A stretch of DNA of 64,000 nt from Paenibacillus melissococcoides (GTDB taxonomy: Bacteria > Bacillota > Bacilli > Paenibacillales > Paenibacillaceae): contig CALYLO010000002.1 in the NCBI GenBank assembly GCA_944800085.1, positions 310,001-374,000 of the forward strand, read 5' to 3'. This document shows, piece after piece, positions 28,131-37,614 of this stretch. The notes under the pieces are model-generated. The model saw nothing but the letters and a program-made list of their open reading frames with translations, had not been told where the DNA came from and did no database searches. The translations under genes were made by a program, and so were the position numbers. Within the stretch, counting starts at the first letter, position 1, and each line of letters opens with the position of its first letter.

Positions 28131-28916
28131 TTATTCCATGTCCAGCAATTGAAGGGAGTAGCGATGGCCCAACTCCTGCCGCACTTCGATGCGCGCATGG
28201 AAAAATTGGCTTAAATGGGCCGAGGTCAACTGATCGGCCGTATTCCCGGACGAAAATACGGTTCCTTGCTTGATGAGCAGGGTTTTGTTGAAGCAGGGCA
28301 TTATCTCTTCGACATGATGCGTGACATAGATAAGAGTCGGGGCATCCGGCTCGAACGCAATCGATTGAATCATATGGAGCAACTGATCGCGGGCGAAAAT
28401 ATCGAGTCCCGTGCACGGCTCGTCCAGGATAAGAAGCTTCGGCGACGCCATCAGCGCCCGGCCGATGAGCACCCGCTGCCGCTCGCCCTGCGATAACGTG
28501 TCGTAGGTGCGGTTCAGCAGCCGCTCGCAGCCGAGCAGCCGGATCAAGGACAAAGCCTTCTCCTCGTCAGCCTCCTCGATGTCATCGTACAAGCCGATCG
28601 AGGCGAATTTCCCGCTGAGCACGATCTTCTGCACGGTCTCGTGCCCGTATAGCTTCTGCTGCAGGGAGGTGCTTACCCAGCCGATGTGTTTGCGCAGCTC
28701 GCGCAGATCGAAGGTGCCGAACCGCTTGCCGAGAACGGAGACGCTTCCCGAGGTCGGCCAGATATAGCCGTTGATCATATTCAATAAGGTCGTTTTCCCC
28801 GAGCCGTTCAGCCCGAGCAGACACCAGTGCTCTCCCGGCTTCACCTTCCAGGCTACCCGATCCAGAATCGTCTTGTTGTCTCTCTTCCAGGTTACATCGC
28901 GAACATCAATGACCAT
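28131..28916 (-). CDS. ABC transporter ATP-binding protein (YlmA/ModF-like)
   Basis: 261 residues. It has Walker A GLNGSGKTTL at about 34-43, a Q-loop in STSLQQKLYG, signature LSQGERQRVLIGRALMASPK, Walker B LLILDEPCTGLD and the H-loop YVTHHVEEI. It resembles stand-alone ATPases such as YlmA or the ModF/PhnC-like group, not a typical permease partner. No membrane component is adjacent. The transported substrate is not predictable and it may have a non-transport role. Confidence 0.9.
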   Translation of the reverse strand: MVIDVRDVTWKRDNKTILDRVAWKVKPGEHWCLLGLNGSGKTTLLNMINGYIWPTSGSVSVLGKRFGTFDLRELRKHIGWVSTSLQQKLYGHETVQKIVLSGKFASIGLYDDIEEADEEKALSLIRLLGCERLLNRTYDTLSQGERQRVLIGRALMASPKLLILDEPCTGLDIFARDQLLHMIQSIAFEPDAPTLIYVTHHVEEIMPCFNKTLLIKQGTVFSSGNTADQLTSAHLSQFFHARIEVRQELGHRYSLQLLDME

Positions 28917-28948
28917 AACGTCTCTCCTCTCCTCTAGGTTGGCAACCG

Positions 28949-29460
28949 TTATTCGCTGCCGCCGCGCCCCTGCGGCGCCAGATTGGCCAGCGACACGCGC
29001 ACGGCGGTATCGGCGTCCCGGGCCGAAAGCGCCTGGTACAGCTGTTCATGCAATTCCGACCGATTCTCATAATGCTTCGTGCCGACGATGAGGTGGCTCA
29101 GCTCGCCACGCAGTGCGTTGGAGAAGGCCCGGAACAGATCGAGCAGCAATGGATTTTGGCTTGCCTCTGCAATCGAACAGTGGAACTCGGCATCAAAATC
29201 CACCTGGGAGGCATAATTGCCGGTCTCCAATGCCTTTTTCCGCTCTTCAAGCAGCCGCTTCATCCCCCTCAGATCGCCGTCCGTGCGCCGTTCCGCGGCC
29301 AATCCCGTCCCCTTGCCGGACTTCCAGCACGCCGGCATGTACCAAGATCTTGACGGCTTAGCGGACCGTCGAGCGGCCTACGACCGAATAGCTCCATCAG
29401 TTCCGGCTCGGTCGGTATCCGATCGCCGGGATGATAAGCCGTAAGTCCCGGTTCACAGGT
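28949..29460 (-). pseudogene. GntR/FadR-type regulator pseudogene
   Basis: An FCD ligand-binding domain is readable from 29338 down (DFDAEFHCSIAEASQNPLLL, YENRSELHEQLYQALSARDA). The upstream winged helix is present only in pieces. YHPGDRIPTEPELMELFG lies in one frame; then a one-base change and an in-frame TAA split VGRSTVR from AVKILVHAGVLEVRQGDG. The DNA-binding domain is therefore disrupted and the gene inactive. Confidence 0.8.
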
Positions 29461-29896
29461 CCGGCAGCAAAGGGGATCAATGGTTCATAATGAGAAGGTA
29501 TCCCGGGAGGCGCTTCGGAGTATCAGTAAAAAATCAGGAAATTCCTCGCTGGGAATGAGGGCGGTGATTGGCTAGAATCATCTCAAATTCAAGATAAGGG
29601 ACTGGATGCATGATGCGCATTACGATCAAACAGCCCTCTTGAATGCGGCTGTCATGGCGGCCAGCGGAGCGGTATTCGTAAGCAGCGTGCTGGGGGCCGG
29701 AGCCCAGCCTGGCAGCTGGCCGCGCCGAAATACGATGCCGTTCGCTGGATGAGTCTCGTCTTTTTTGCCGATTATTTTCATTAAAAAATGGTGCTCCGCC
29801 AAATACCAGGGACCATCGATTCTCGTTCTGATGGGGGCGGTCATCATCATCACGGAAGTGCTGGTGGCGTATTCGGACGGAGCGCCGTAAATTCAT
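29461..29896. other. Non-coding stretch with scraps of a membrane-protein gene
   Basis: On the plus strand, short hydrophobic pieces are readable in different frames (NAAVMAASGAVFVSSVLG near 29640; RWMSLVFFADYF near 29740; SILVLMGAVIIITEVLVAYS near 29815, stopping at 29890). They suggest a decayed small integral membrane protein. The family was not recognised. Confidence 0.3.
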
Positions 29897-30117
29897 TTAT
29901 GGGCTGACAGGCTTCCATTCCTCGAGAAGGTGCACGAAGCGCTGCCGGCATTCCAAGCGGGTAAAGAAATCGGCATAATCCGCGAAATTGCCGGTATTAA
30001 CTCCTTCCGCTGTAGAGAACGCCGGAGAAGAGAAAGCGATCTGCCTGACGGTCTGCTCCTTCAAATATAAAATGATCTCATGACCTTCTTTTTCACTGTG
30101 CTCATTCTCCTTCGCTT
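29897..30117 (-). pseudogene. Unrecognised C-terminal coding fragment
   Basis: A ~70-codon open stretch ending at the TAA at 29897-29899 reads EKEGHEIILYLKEQTVRQIA, then FSSPAFSTAEGVNTGNFADY and ADFFTRLECRQRFVHLLEEW. It looks like real protein but has no start codon of its own and overlaps the end of the phosphotransferase remnant in another frame. The family was not recognised. Confidence 0.35.
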
Positions 30118-31056
30118 CTCGGGCGAGTCATCTGATCCTGGTTCGATCCTAAGGATGCGGAACCGTTCCAGAAGTCCTTGCCGGAATTGTTCCTGCAGCG
30201 GAGCATTATCCCCGACATGGTTACTCTTCTGGATATAGGAGGACAGGAAGCTGGCGGCTTCCTCTTCTTCTCCCCGTTCCAGATACAGCGCCGTCAACTT
30301 GGGCAAGTCTGCGGCGGCATCCCCGAAATAGGACGTCGTGAAATCGATCACGCCGCTCACTTCCCAGCCTCGATCGGTTTGCTGCACGAATCGGTTTGCT
30401 GCACGAGCACGTTTTCCGGCTTGAAGTCGCCCATGACGAAGCTGGGGGAGGCGAGCCTGTCCATTGCCGGCTGCGCGTCGTCTAAGAGCTGTTCCACCCA
30501 TGCCTTGTCCCGGTCCGTAATGACGGAGTACTTCGCGGCGTCATCGAGCCAATAGCGAACCGTCCCGTACAGCCACGCCGTGTAGGAGCCGGCGAACGTG
30601 CGGATATGGCCGATGTCCGGATCGAATTCCCCGGGATGATCTGCCTTCCATCCGTGCAGCGCGCGAAGGGAGCGCCCGAGCGCTGCCGCGATGCCGCATG
30701 CGTCTTCATGATGCAGCAGCTCCGGATCGTGGATATGCCTTCCGGGGAGGCGGGGCATGAGAACATAGCTCCAGCCGAAAATATCATCCGACTCGTCAAT
30801 CAGATAGGGATAAGGGACCTTGACTCCGGTCTTCGCGTGCAAATGGCGAATAAAAAACGCTTCTTCCTTCCACTGTCCGGGATAGAGCGGATTGCCCGGC
30901 TGTGGACGTGACGAACAGCGTCTGCTTCATGACTCCGTGCTCTGTAGGCGCGGAGTGAAGCAATCGGCCCAGCCCGAAGCGGTCCAGCATCCGCTGCAGT
31001 TGGCTGTCCGTCAGGGCGCCTAACGATTTCGAAGCGAAAAATACGGTGGTCGTCAA
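30061..31056 (-). pseudogene. Aminoglycoside-phosphotransferase-like (APH) pseudogene
   Basis: A probable TTG start at 31056 (GAGGTG upstream) leads to GALTDSQLQRMLDRFGLGRL and EHGVMKQTLFVTSTAGQ. Frame shifts to GNPLYPGQWKEEAFFIRHLH and continues through VPYPYLIDESDDIFGWSYVL and the Brenner motif FVMGDFKPENVLV. Then a 17-base tandem duplication (30373-30389 and 30390-30406) shifts frame again before WEVSGVIDFTTSYFGDAAAD, the metal-binding DFG-like segment. All kinase motifs are present but in three frames, so the gene is inactive. The true substrate family, antibiotic or metabolite, is not determined. Confidence 0.85.
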
Positions 31057-31327
31057 CCGCTGCACCTCGTTGCAACTAGAATGTATGCGAATTCCGTTCA
31101 ACCGCATGTTACAGAAAAAGCGGCCTGCCAGCAGGCAGCCGCATAGTGGCAATATCGATATGATCCTCTACAATACGGAATCTCCAAAATTATCCTATCA
31201 CGCGGATTTGGGGAAGTCAAAGCAATTTTCCGCGAAGGGGGCGCGGGCGAGCAGGTGGTAGGCCCGCCATGCGAAAGATGGGCTGCGCGCCGCCAACCGG
31301 GCTGCGCTCGGCGCAGCGAGAATACAG

Positions 31328-31353
31328 ACAGCCGGCTCCGCAGAGCCGGCTGT
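31328..31353 (-). terminator. Hairpin after odhB
   Basis: ACAGCCGGCTC (31328-31338) and GAGCCGGCTGT (31343-31353) form a perfect 11-base stem with a four-base loop just beyond the odhB stop. The T-run is poor, but stem strength and position support termination. The rest of 31057-31327 contains no gene. Confidence 0.65.
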
Positions 31354-31381
31354 TCTGATTACATATTCTATAGGGGACGCG

Positions 31382-32647
31382 TTATCCTTCGAGGAGCAGC
31401 GTCTCCGGATCTTCCAGCATCTCCTTGACCTTGACCAGGAATCCGACAGCTTCCGCTCCATCGACGATGCGGTGATCGTAGGAGAGGGCGATATACATCA
31501 TCGGACGGTTCTCCGAACGCTCTTCATCGATGGCGACCGGACGCAGCTGGATCTTGTGCATGCCGAGGATGCCGACCTGCGGCGCGTTCAAGATTGGCGT
31601 CGACAGCAGGGAACCGAAGACGCCGCCGTTCGTAATCGTGAAAGAACCGCCTTGCAGATCGGACAAGGCCAACGAGTTGGAGCGGGCCTTCGTCGCCAGT
31701 TCAGCGATGGAGCGCTCGATCTCCGCGAAGCTGAGCCGATCGGCGTCGCGAACGACCGGCACGACGAGGCCTTCCTTCGCTGCGACGGCGATGCCGATAT
31801 CGTAGAATTTCTTCACGAGAATATCTTGTCCGTCGATCTCGGCGTTCAGCAGCGGGTAAGCCTTCAATGCGCCGACGACCGCCTTCGTGAAGAACGACAT
31901 GAAGCCGAGACCGACATCATGCTTTTCCTTGAAGGCGTCTTTGCGCCGCTTCCGGATATCGAGAATCGCAGTCATGTCGACTTCGTTGAACGTCGTCAGC
32001 ATAGCCGCGGTCTGCTGCGCCTCCACCAGGCGAGTCGCGATCGTCTGGCGGCGGCGGGACATGCGCTGGCGCTCGATCGGCTTGGCCGAATCGCCAGCCC
32101 CACCGGAAGCCGGAGCCGGAGGCTTCACCGGCGCAACCGGAGCCGCTGCCGGAGCTGCCGCCGGACGGGCTGCGTTCGCCTGAACGTCATCATGCTGGAT
32201 GCGGCCGATCGGGTCGCGGGCAGACACGCCGTTCAAGTCGATGCCCTTCTCTCTCGCCAGCTTGCGCGCCGCCGGAGACGCGTGGTATGCGCCGCTATCC
32301 GCAGCAGGCGCAGGCACTGGGGCCGGCGCTGCCGGAGCTGCGGCCGAAGCGCTTTCCTTCTCTGCGGCAGTCGCTTCCGCCGCCGGAGCTGGCGCTGGAG
32401 CGCTTGCTCCCGCCCCGGAGCCGATGACGGCGATGACTTCGCCGACGGCGACATTCTCGCCTTCCCCTCTCAGGATCGATTCAATGACTCCGCTCTCTTC
32501 GGCGCTGATTTCCAGATTGACTTTGTCGGTTTCCAACTCGGCGAGCAGATCTCCTTGACCTACCGTGTCGCCTACTTTGACAAGCCATTTATGCAAGGTT
32601 CCTTCCGATATCGATTCTCCAAGATCAGGCACTTTGATTTCAGCCAC
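31382..32647 (-). CDS. odhB: 2-oxoglutarate dehydrogenase E2, dihydrolipoyl succinyltransferase
   Basis: 421 residues from the GTG at 32647, with GGGAGG upstream. An N-terminal lipoyl domain (1-78) has the lipoylation site DKVNLEIS. A long Ala/Pro-rich linker, a peripheral-subunit-binding domain ([20 protein letters not shown]) and the catalytic acyltransferase domain follow, the last ending with the active-site [18 protein letters not shown]. It transfers the succinyl group to CoA in the TCA cycle. It is 21 bases downstream of odhA in the same operon. As usual in Firmicutes, the E3 gene is elsewhere. Confidence 0.97.
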   Translation of the reverse strand: MAEIKVPDLGESISEGTLHKWLVKVGDTVGQGDLLAELETDKVNLEISAEESGVIESILRGEGENVAVGEVIAVIGSGAGASAPAPAPAAEATAAEKESASAAAPAAPAPVPAPAADSGAYHASPAARKLAREKGIDLNGVSARDPIGRIQHDDVQANAARPAAAPAAAPVAPVKPPAPASGGAGDSAKPIERQRMSRRRQTIATRLVEAQQTAAMLTTFNEVDMTAILDIRKRRKDAFKEKHDVGLGFMSFFTKAVVGALKAYPLLNAEIDGQDILVKKFYDIGIAVAAKEGLVVPVVRDADRLSFAEIERSIAELATKARSNSLALSDLQGGSFTITNGGVFGSLLSTPILNAPQVGILGMHKIQLRPVAIDEERSENRPMMYIALSYDHRIVDGAEAVGFLVKVKEMLEDPETLLLEG

Positions 32648-32668
32648 GACCGTAACCTCCCAGGTTAA

Positions 32669-35512
32669 TTAGTTTTTGTCGAGCGATGCAAAAGATTCGG
32701 TAATGATTTGGCGTTGTTCGAAGCTATGGACATCCGCATACCCGCTCGCCGGGCTGGAATGCTCCGGACGTCCGATATAGTGGACAGGCACCTTCTTCGG
32801 AGCCACTTCGCGAATCCGCGGCTCCATGTACGTCCACGCACCCATATTTTTCGGCTCTTCCTGCACCCAGACGATCTCCTTCAGGGCCGGATAGCGTTCG
32901 ATGATAGCCGCAATCTCCTCCTGCGGGAACGGATAGAGCTGTTCGACGCGGATCATATGCAGCCAAGAGTGATCCCGATCCGACGTCTCCAGTTCTGTCT
33001 GCAGATCGATCGCCATCTTGCCGGTCGCCAGAATCAGGCGTTCCACCTTCTTCGGCTGCTGGCCTTCCACGGCTTCATCCCAGACCGGATGGAAGTGCCC
33101 TTCGCTGAACTCGCGGCCCGGCGATGCGCTCCGCGGGTTGCGCAGCAGGCTTTTCGGCGCCATGACGATAAGCGGACGCGCTTCATCGGTTCCGCCGATC
33201 GCGGCCTGGCGGCGCAGCAGATGGAAGTATTGCGCGGCGCTGGTCAGATTGACAACCGTCCAGTTATGCTCTGCGGACGATTGCAGGAACCGCTCCAGGC
33301 GGGCGCTGGAATGCTCCGGACCTTGGCCTTCGAAGCCGTGCGGCAGCAGGACGACGAGATTGGACTTCTGGTTCCATTTCGCCCGGCCGGCAGCGATGAA
33401 CTGGTCGAAAATAACTTGCGCCGCATTGGCGAAGTCGCCGTATTGCGCCTCCCAGATAACGAGCGTCTCTGGCGCGAATACATTATAGCCGTATTCATAC
33501 CCGAGCACAGACGCCTCGGACAGCGGGCTGTTATAGATAGCGAAGGAGGCCTTCGCCTGCGGAATGCGGTGCAGCGGCGAGAACGTCTCTCCCGTCTTAT
33601 AGTCATGCAGCACGAGATGTCGCTGCGAGAAGGTGCCCCGCTCGGAATCTTGCCCGGTGATGCGGATCGGCTGCCCTTCCGCCAGGATCGTCGCGAACGC
33701 CAGCGTCTCGGCGAGCGCCCAGTCGACCTTCTCGCCCTCATCGAGCGCGTTGGCCCGGCGCTGCAAAATCCGCTGCAGCTTCGGATAGACCTGGAAGCCC
33801 TCCGGCACCAACAGCAGCTCGCGGTTGATCTCCCGCAGCTGCTCGAGCGGCACGGCGGTGCCGTTGCCGGACAAGCGGCTTGGCGGCTCGCCCGTATTGT
33901 GGCGGTACGCCCGGTCGGTCGTCTCCTTCATCTTGTCATACGCCTGCTGCAGGACAGCCTCGGCATCCTTTTTCATCTGTTCGATCTGCGCGTCGCCGAC
34001 CAGGCCTTCCTGCTTCAACCGCTCGCCATAGAGGGCATACACGGTCGGATGCTGGTTCACCTTGCGGTACACGAACGGCGACGTTCCTTCCGGATCGTCC
34101 ATCTCGTTGTGGCCGTGGCGGCGGTAGCCAATCAGATCAATCAGGAAGTCCTTCTTGAACACGCTCCGGTACTCGACCGCCATGCGAACGGCAGCGATGC
34201 ATGCATCCGGATCGTCCGCGTTCACGTGCACGATCGGAATCTCGAAGCCTTTGGCCAGGTCGCTCGCATAATGCGTGGAGCGGGAGTCCTCGCTCTTCGT
34301 CGTGAACCCGATGCGGTTGTTGACGATAATGTGCAGCGTGCCTCCGTTCTGGAAGCCGCGCAGCTTGTTGAAGTTCAGCGTCTCCGAGACGATGCCTTCC
34401 CCCGGGAAGGCGGCATCGCCGTGCATGAGCACCGTCGCGGCCTTGCCGGTATCATGGCGCGGATAGCCCGGCTGGCTGCGGTCATCCTGGGCGGCGCGGG
34501 AGAAGCCCTCCACGACCGGATTGACGTACTCCAGATGGCTCGGGTTGTTCGCGAGCGTAACCTTGGTCCGCACGGTATTGCCTTCGGTTACGGAGCGATC
34601 GGCGCCCAGATGGTACTTCACGTCGCCGGTCCAGCCGTAGTTGATGCCCATCGAGCCTTCCGACGGGAACAGGTCCTTGTTCGGAGAGTGATGGAACTCC
34701 GAGAAAATCTTGCCGTACGGCTTCCCAAGCACGTGCGCGAGCACGTTTAACCGGCCTCGATGGGCCATGCCCATGAGGATATGCTGAGTGCCGTTGGCCG
34801 CGGAGGCGCGGACGAGTTCGTCTAGCATCGGCACGAGAACATCGGTGCCTTCGATCGAGAAGCGCTTCTGCCCAACGAAAGTGCGGTGCAGGAACGTCTC
34901 GAACTGCTCCACCTCGATGAGCCGTTTCAAGAGAGCGACGCGTTCGGCCGGAGTAAGCGGCTCCGGCGAGTTGAGGCATTCCGTATGTCTGCGCAGCCAC
35001 TTCAATTCTTCCTCGTCATGCACATGTCTGAATTCGTACGCGATGGATCGGGTGTACACCGCGCGCAGATGCTCGATCGCATCCCAGCAGGTGTGTACGC
35101 CGGCAGGCGCCTCCTTCAGCACGATCGAGGCAGGCAGAGCTTCCAGATCCGCGCGGGTCAAGCCGTAGGTCTCCGGCTCGAAGCGGCGGGTATCCACGGG
35201 CGGATTAATGCCCAATGGATCGATATCGGCCGCCAGATGGCCGAAGGTGCGAATAATGCCGGCCAGCTTGACGGAGGAGACGACTTTATTTAACCCGTCT
35301 CCGTCCAGCGAGACCGGAGCAGCGGCTCCTACTGACTGGGAACCGATTGAAGCAGGCGGCGGCCCGAAGCGGGCGAACAGGTCCCGGTAATTCGCTTCGA
35401 CGGATTCGGGATCGTTAACGTATTGCTCGTACTGTTCCTGGATGTACCCGAGATTGGGTCCATAGTAATCCTTCCATACCCTTTCCTTCTCAGTAACTTC
35501 TGCAGCCGACAT
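32669..35512 (-). CDS. odhA: 2-oxoglutarate dehydrogenase E1 component
   Basis: 947 residues, the full family length. It starts at the ATG 35512 with AAGGAGG upstream. The N-terminal segment (YYGPNLGYIQEQYEQYVNDP), the GMAHRGRLNVLAHVLGKPYG motif, the thiamine-diphosphate region HGDAAFPGEGIVSETLNFNK and the transketolase-like C-terminal part (EAQYGDFANAAQVIFDQFIA, LLPHGFEGQGPEHSSARLER) are all intact. It decarboxylates 2-oxoglutarate and loads succinyl on the lipoyl arm of OdhB. It is the first gene of the odhAB operon; the AT-rich region upstream (35513-35650) is its likely promoter. Confidence 0.98.
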   Translation of the reverse strand: MSAAEVTEKERVWKDYYGPNLGYIQEQYEQYVNDPESVEANYRDLFARFGPPPASIGSQSVGAAAPVSLDGDGLNKVVSSVKLAGIIRTFGHLAADIDPLGINPPVDTRRFEPETYGLTRADLEALPASIVLKEAPAGVHTCWDAIEHLRAVYTRSIAYEFRHVHDEEELKWLRRHTECLNSPEPLTPAERVALLKRLIEVEQFETFLHRTFVGQKRFSIEGTDVLVPMLDELVRASAANGTQHILMGMAHRGRLNVLAHVLGKPYGKIFSEFHHSPNKDLFPSEGSMGINYGWTGDVKYHLGADRSVTEGNTVRTKVTLANNPSHLEYVNPVVEGFSRAAQDDRSQPGYPRHDTGKAATVLMHGDAAFPGEGIVSETLNFNKLRGFQNGGTLHIIVNNRIGFTTKSEDSRSTHYASDLAKGFEIPIVHVNADDPDACIAAVRMAVEYRSVFKKDFLIDLIGYRRHGHNEMDDPEGTSPFVYRKVNQHPTVYALYGERLKQEGLVGDAQIEQMKKDAEAVLQQAYDKMKETTDRAYRHNTGEPPSRLSGNGTAVPLEQLREINRELLLVPEGFQVYPKLQRILQRRANALDEGEKVDWALAETLAFATILAEGQPIRITGQDSERGTFSQRHLVLHDYKTGETFSPLHRIPQAKASFAIYNSPLSEASVLGYEYGYNVFAPETLVIWEAQYGDFANAAQVIFDQFIAAGRAKWNQKSNLVVLLPHGFEGQGPEHSSARLERFLQSSAEHNWTVVNLTSAAQYFHLLRRQAAIGGTDEARPLIVMAPKSLLRNPRSASPGREFSEGHFHPVWDEAVEGQQPKKVERLILATGKMAIDLQTELETSDRDHSWLHMIRVEQLYPFPQEEIAAIIERYPALKEIVWVQEEPKNMGAWTYMEPRIREVAPKKVPVHYIGRPEHSSPASGYADVHSFEQRQIITESFASLDKN

Positions 35513-35927
35513 GAATGCTAGACCTCCTTACGGATTATGCCAAATCTATGAGTATATCTAAAATGACATACCCAATGTTTGCGTTTACACTTAGTTTACC
35601 ACTTGTTCGCCAGAAATTAAAATAAAATGGACGTTTTTACGAGAAGAAAATGTGGAATTTATCATGGTAAATGTTCCGAACCTATTTTCTCAATCCATTC
35701 TCATAGAAACGATTGTTCAACGTACATTATTATACAATTTTATACAGAAAATAGAAACTTCAAGGAGAGAGGTGATTTCCTCTCCCGATCTCTTCGACTA
35801 TAATAGAGATATTGGTAACATCACAATTTTTTTCAGATATCTGGGCATGAGCCGGATTGGTTCCCGGTATTCGAAGCAACGCCTTATGAAACAACGGAAG
35901 ACAGCGGCGGAAGATGGATGATGCAGT
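35513..35927. other. AT-rich intergenic region upstream of odhA
   Basis: This region holds the odhA leader and promoter on the minus strand. Short open stretches exist on both strands (for example 35652-35921 plus) but have no good ribosome site, no family resemblance and an AT-rich composition unlike nearby genes. They are not called as genes. Confidence 0.5.
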
Positions 35928-36192
35928 GCAATCCTGCGTTAAAACAGGAATGTAGGCCCTTTGATCCAATATTTTATTAAATTCCTGCAAAAGAACATTT
36001 TTTCAGCTAATGTCTGGTTACTATCTCTTTCATATACTGAAGTTCATGCGTGTTTGCAGGAATTCCTGTAACGAAGCAATCGTCATAAGGGCATACTGCA
36101 TTATTGCAGTATTTCGGCAAGTCGAGCCTTAAGAATAAGGGGGAGTGTCTCGCTGTAGCGACCAGACTACACTTGCACAGCCCCTTTTTTTC
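35928..36192 (-). repeat. Intergenic repeat family, copy B (inverted)
   Basis: Read on the minus strand it starts with GGGGCTGTGCAAG and a hairpin partner CGAGACACTCCCCC. CTCGACTTGCCGAAATACTG, CGTTACAGGAATTCCTGCAA, CTTTTGCAGGAATTTAATAA and ATTCCTGTTTTAACGCAGGA follow. Motif order and spacing match copies A and C. Its hairpin end faces the HprK-like gene at 36314. Confidence 0.78.
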
Positions 36193-36231
36193 CTTCTTGG
36201 ACAAACAGTCCATTTTTCTCTAAATAAATTA

Positions 36232-36245
36232 GTGAAAACTTTCAC
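36232..36245. promoter_or_regulatory. Palindrome upstream of the HprK-like gene
   Basis: GTGAAAACTTTCAC has perfect six-base arms separated by AC. It lies 68 bases before the ATG and just upstream of a TAGAAT -10-like sequence near 36280. It could be an operator for a regulator not identified here. Confidence 0.35.
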
Positions 36246-36313
36246 GATGGATGGGTTTTTTGCTCCTCTTTTTGTTAGAATATAAGGAACATTGGATCCG
36301 ATGAGGTGATGAG

Positions 36314-37219
36314 ATGAAAACGGTCATGATTCAACAGCTCGTGGAGAAGTTCAAGCTTGAAGTGCTGACGGGCGAGAACCGCCTGAACCGCACCATTTCC
36401 AAGACACGCGTGCACCGTCCGGGGCTTGAATTCGCAGGGTACTATGAATTTTTCCCGCAGGAACGCATTCAAGTGCTTGGACTGAAGGAGATCGGGTACC
36501 TTCATACGCTGACCGAGGAAGAGCGCGATGCCCGGATCAAAAACGTCGTGAAATACCATCCCCCTTGCTTCGTCGTTACTCGGGATCAGGAAGGGCTCAC
36601 GTACTTGATCGATCATTGCCGGCGGGAAGACATTCCGCTGCTCCGCACCTCCATGACGACATCGAAGTTCATCGGACTGGTTGATTCTTATTTGACGAAA
36701 ATGCTGGCGCCCGAGATTCAGGTGCATGGTGTATGCATGAACGTGGCGGGCATCGGCATTTTGCTGCGCGGCAAGTCGGGCATCGGCAAGAGCGAGACGG
36801 CGCTGACGCTCATTCGCCGGGGGCATCGCCTCGTCTCGGATGACGCGGTCGTCCTGCGCAAGATGAACCACGAGACGCTGATCGGCACCCATGACGGCAA
36901 GACGCGCGAATTTCTTGCTTTGCGCAGCATCGGGCTCATTAACGTGGCCCGCATCTACGGCCGCAGCGCCTTTCAGGAAGAGACCCGCATCGTGCTCGAT
37001 ATCGAGCTGACCAAGTGGAAGGACAACGAGCTGAACAACGAGCTGGAGCTGGAGCCCCGGTTCACGGAATATATGGACGTGAAGGTTCCGACCGTCCAGA
37101 TTCAGCTTCAGCCCGGACGGGATGTCGCCAGCCTGGTCGAGGCGGCCGCCAACAACTATTATTTGCAGCAGCAGGGATACAGCGCCGCGGAGGAATTCAT
37201 CTCGCGGCTGAATATGTAA
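36314..37219 (+). CDS. Divergent HPr kinase/phosphorylase paralogue
   Basis: 301 residues with GAGGTG before the ATG. The N-terminal domain (KLEVLTGENRLNRTISKTRV, HRPGLEFAGYYEFFPQERIQ) and the P-loop kinase domain match HprK. Walker A is GKSGIGKS (about 153-160), with RRGHRLVSDDAVVLR and ALRSIGLINVARIYG in the place of the HprK signature normally written E-[IV]-RG-[IVL]-GI-[IL]-NV. HprK phosphorylates Ser46 of HPr to control catabolite repression. Differences in the signature and C-terminus, and the lack of the usual neighbour lgt, suggest a second, specialised copy. Whether it acts on HPr or another protein is unknown. Confidence 0.85.
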   Translation: MKTVMIQQLVEKFKLEVLTGENRLNRTISKTRVHRPGLEFAGYYEFFPQERIQVLGLKEIGYLHTLTEEERDARIKNVVKYHPPCFVVTRDQEGLTYLIDHCRREDIPLLRTSMTTSKFIGLVDSYLTKMLAPEIQVHGVCMNVAGIGILLRGKSGIGKSETALTLIRRGHRLVSDDAVVLRKMNHETLIGTHDGKTREFLALRSIGLINVARIYGRSAFQEETRIVLDIELTKWKDNELNNELELEPRFTEYMDVKVPTVQIQLQPGRDVASLVEAAANNYYLQQQGYSAAEEFISRLNM

Positions 37220-37232
37220 GCCGGATACGAAG

Positions 37233-37614
37233 AAGGGGCTGTCCCATAAGTAGCTTTTAGCTACAAACATTGAGACAGCCCCATAGCCCTACCCTGCTGC
37301 TCACAGCTCGACTTGCTGACAAAACTGCGAAAATACAGTTTTCCCTTGTGCCGTATACTCCGTTAACGCAATTCCTGCAAAATTACATTAATTTCAGTCA
37401 TGCCAATGGCTGGAAAGAAAAAGTCCGCGTTAAGGATGCACTTTTACAGGAATTGCATCAGGCAGCGGCTGAAATAGCATAAATTCCTGCACAAATGCAG
37501 GATTGGCTGCCCAACCATTTTCCGCCGTTAGTCCCCTACCGCTTTTCCCGCCTCTACCTTCTCGGTTGTCCATTCTTGCCCTAATGTCATGCTTCAATGG
37601 CTAGGGGACACTCC
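37233..37614 (+). repeat. Intergenic repeat family, copy C
   Basis: It starts 14 bases after the HprK-like stop with a terminator-like hairpin (GGGGCTGTCCCATAAGTAGC ... TGAGACAGCCCC, 37235-37283). It continues with GCTCGACTTGCTGACAAAAC, CTCCGTTAACGCAATTCCTG, TTTTACAGGAATTGCATCAG, GCGGCTGAAA and CCTGCACAAATGCAGGATTG, ending near CTAGGGGACACTCCC. It overlaps the 3' end of the M50 peptidase gene by a few bases. Confidence 0.8.

Noticed and set aside
31472..34750. Long plus-strand open frames opposite odhA and odhB
   Set aside because: Antisense shadows of conserved TCA-cycle genes; composition is atypical and no ribosome sites were seen.
35652..35921. 89-codon frame in the AT-rich region upstream of odhA
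   Set aside because: No ribosome site, no recognisable motif, and composition of an intergenic region.
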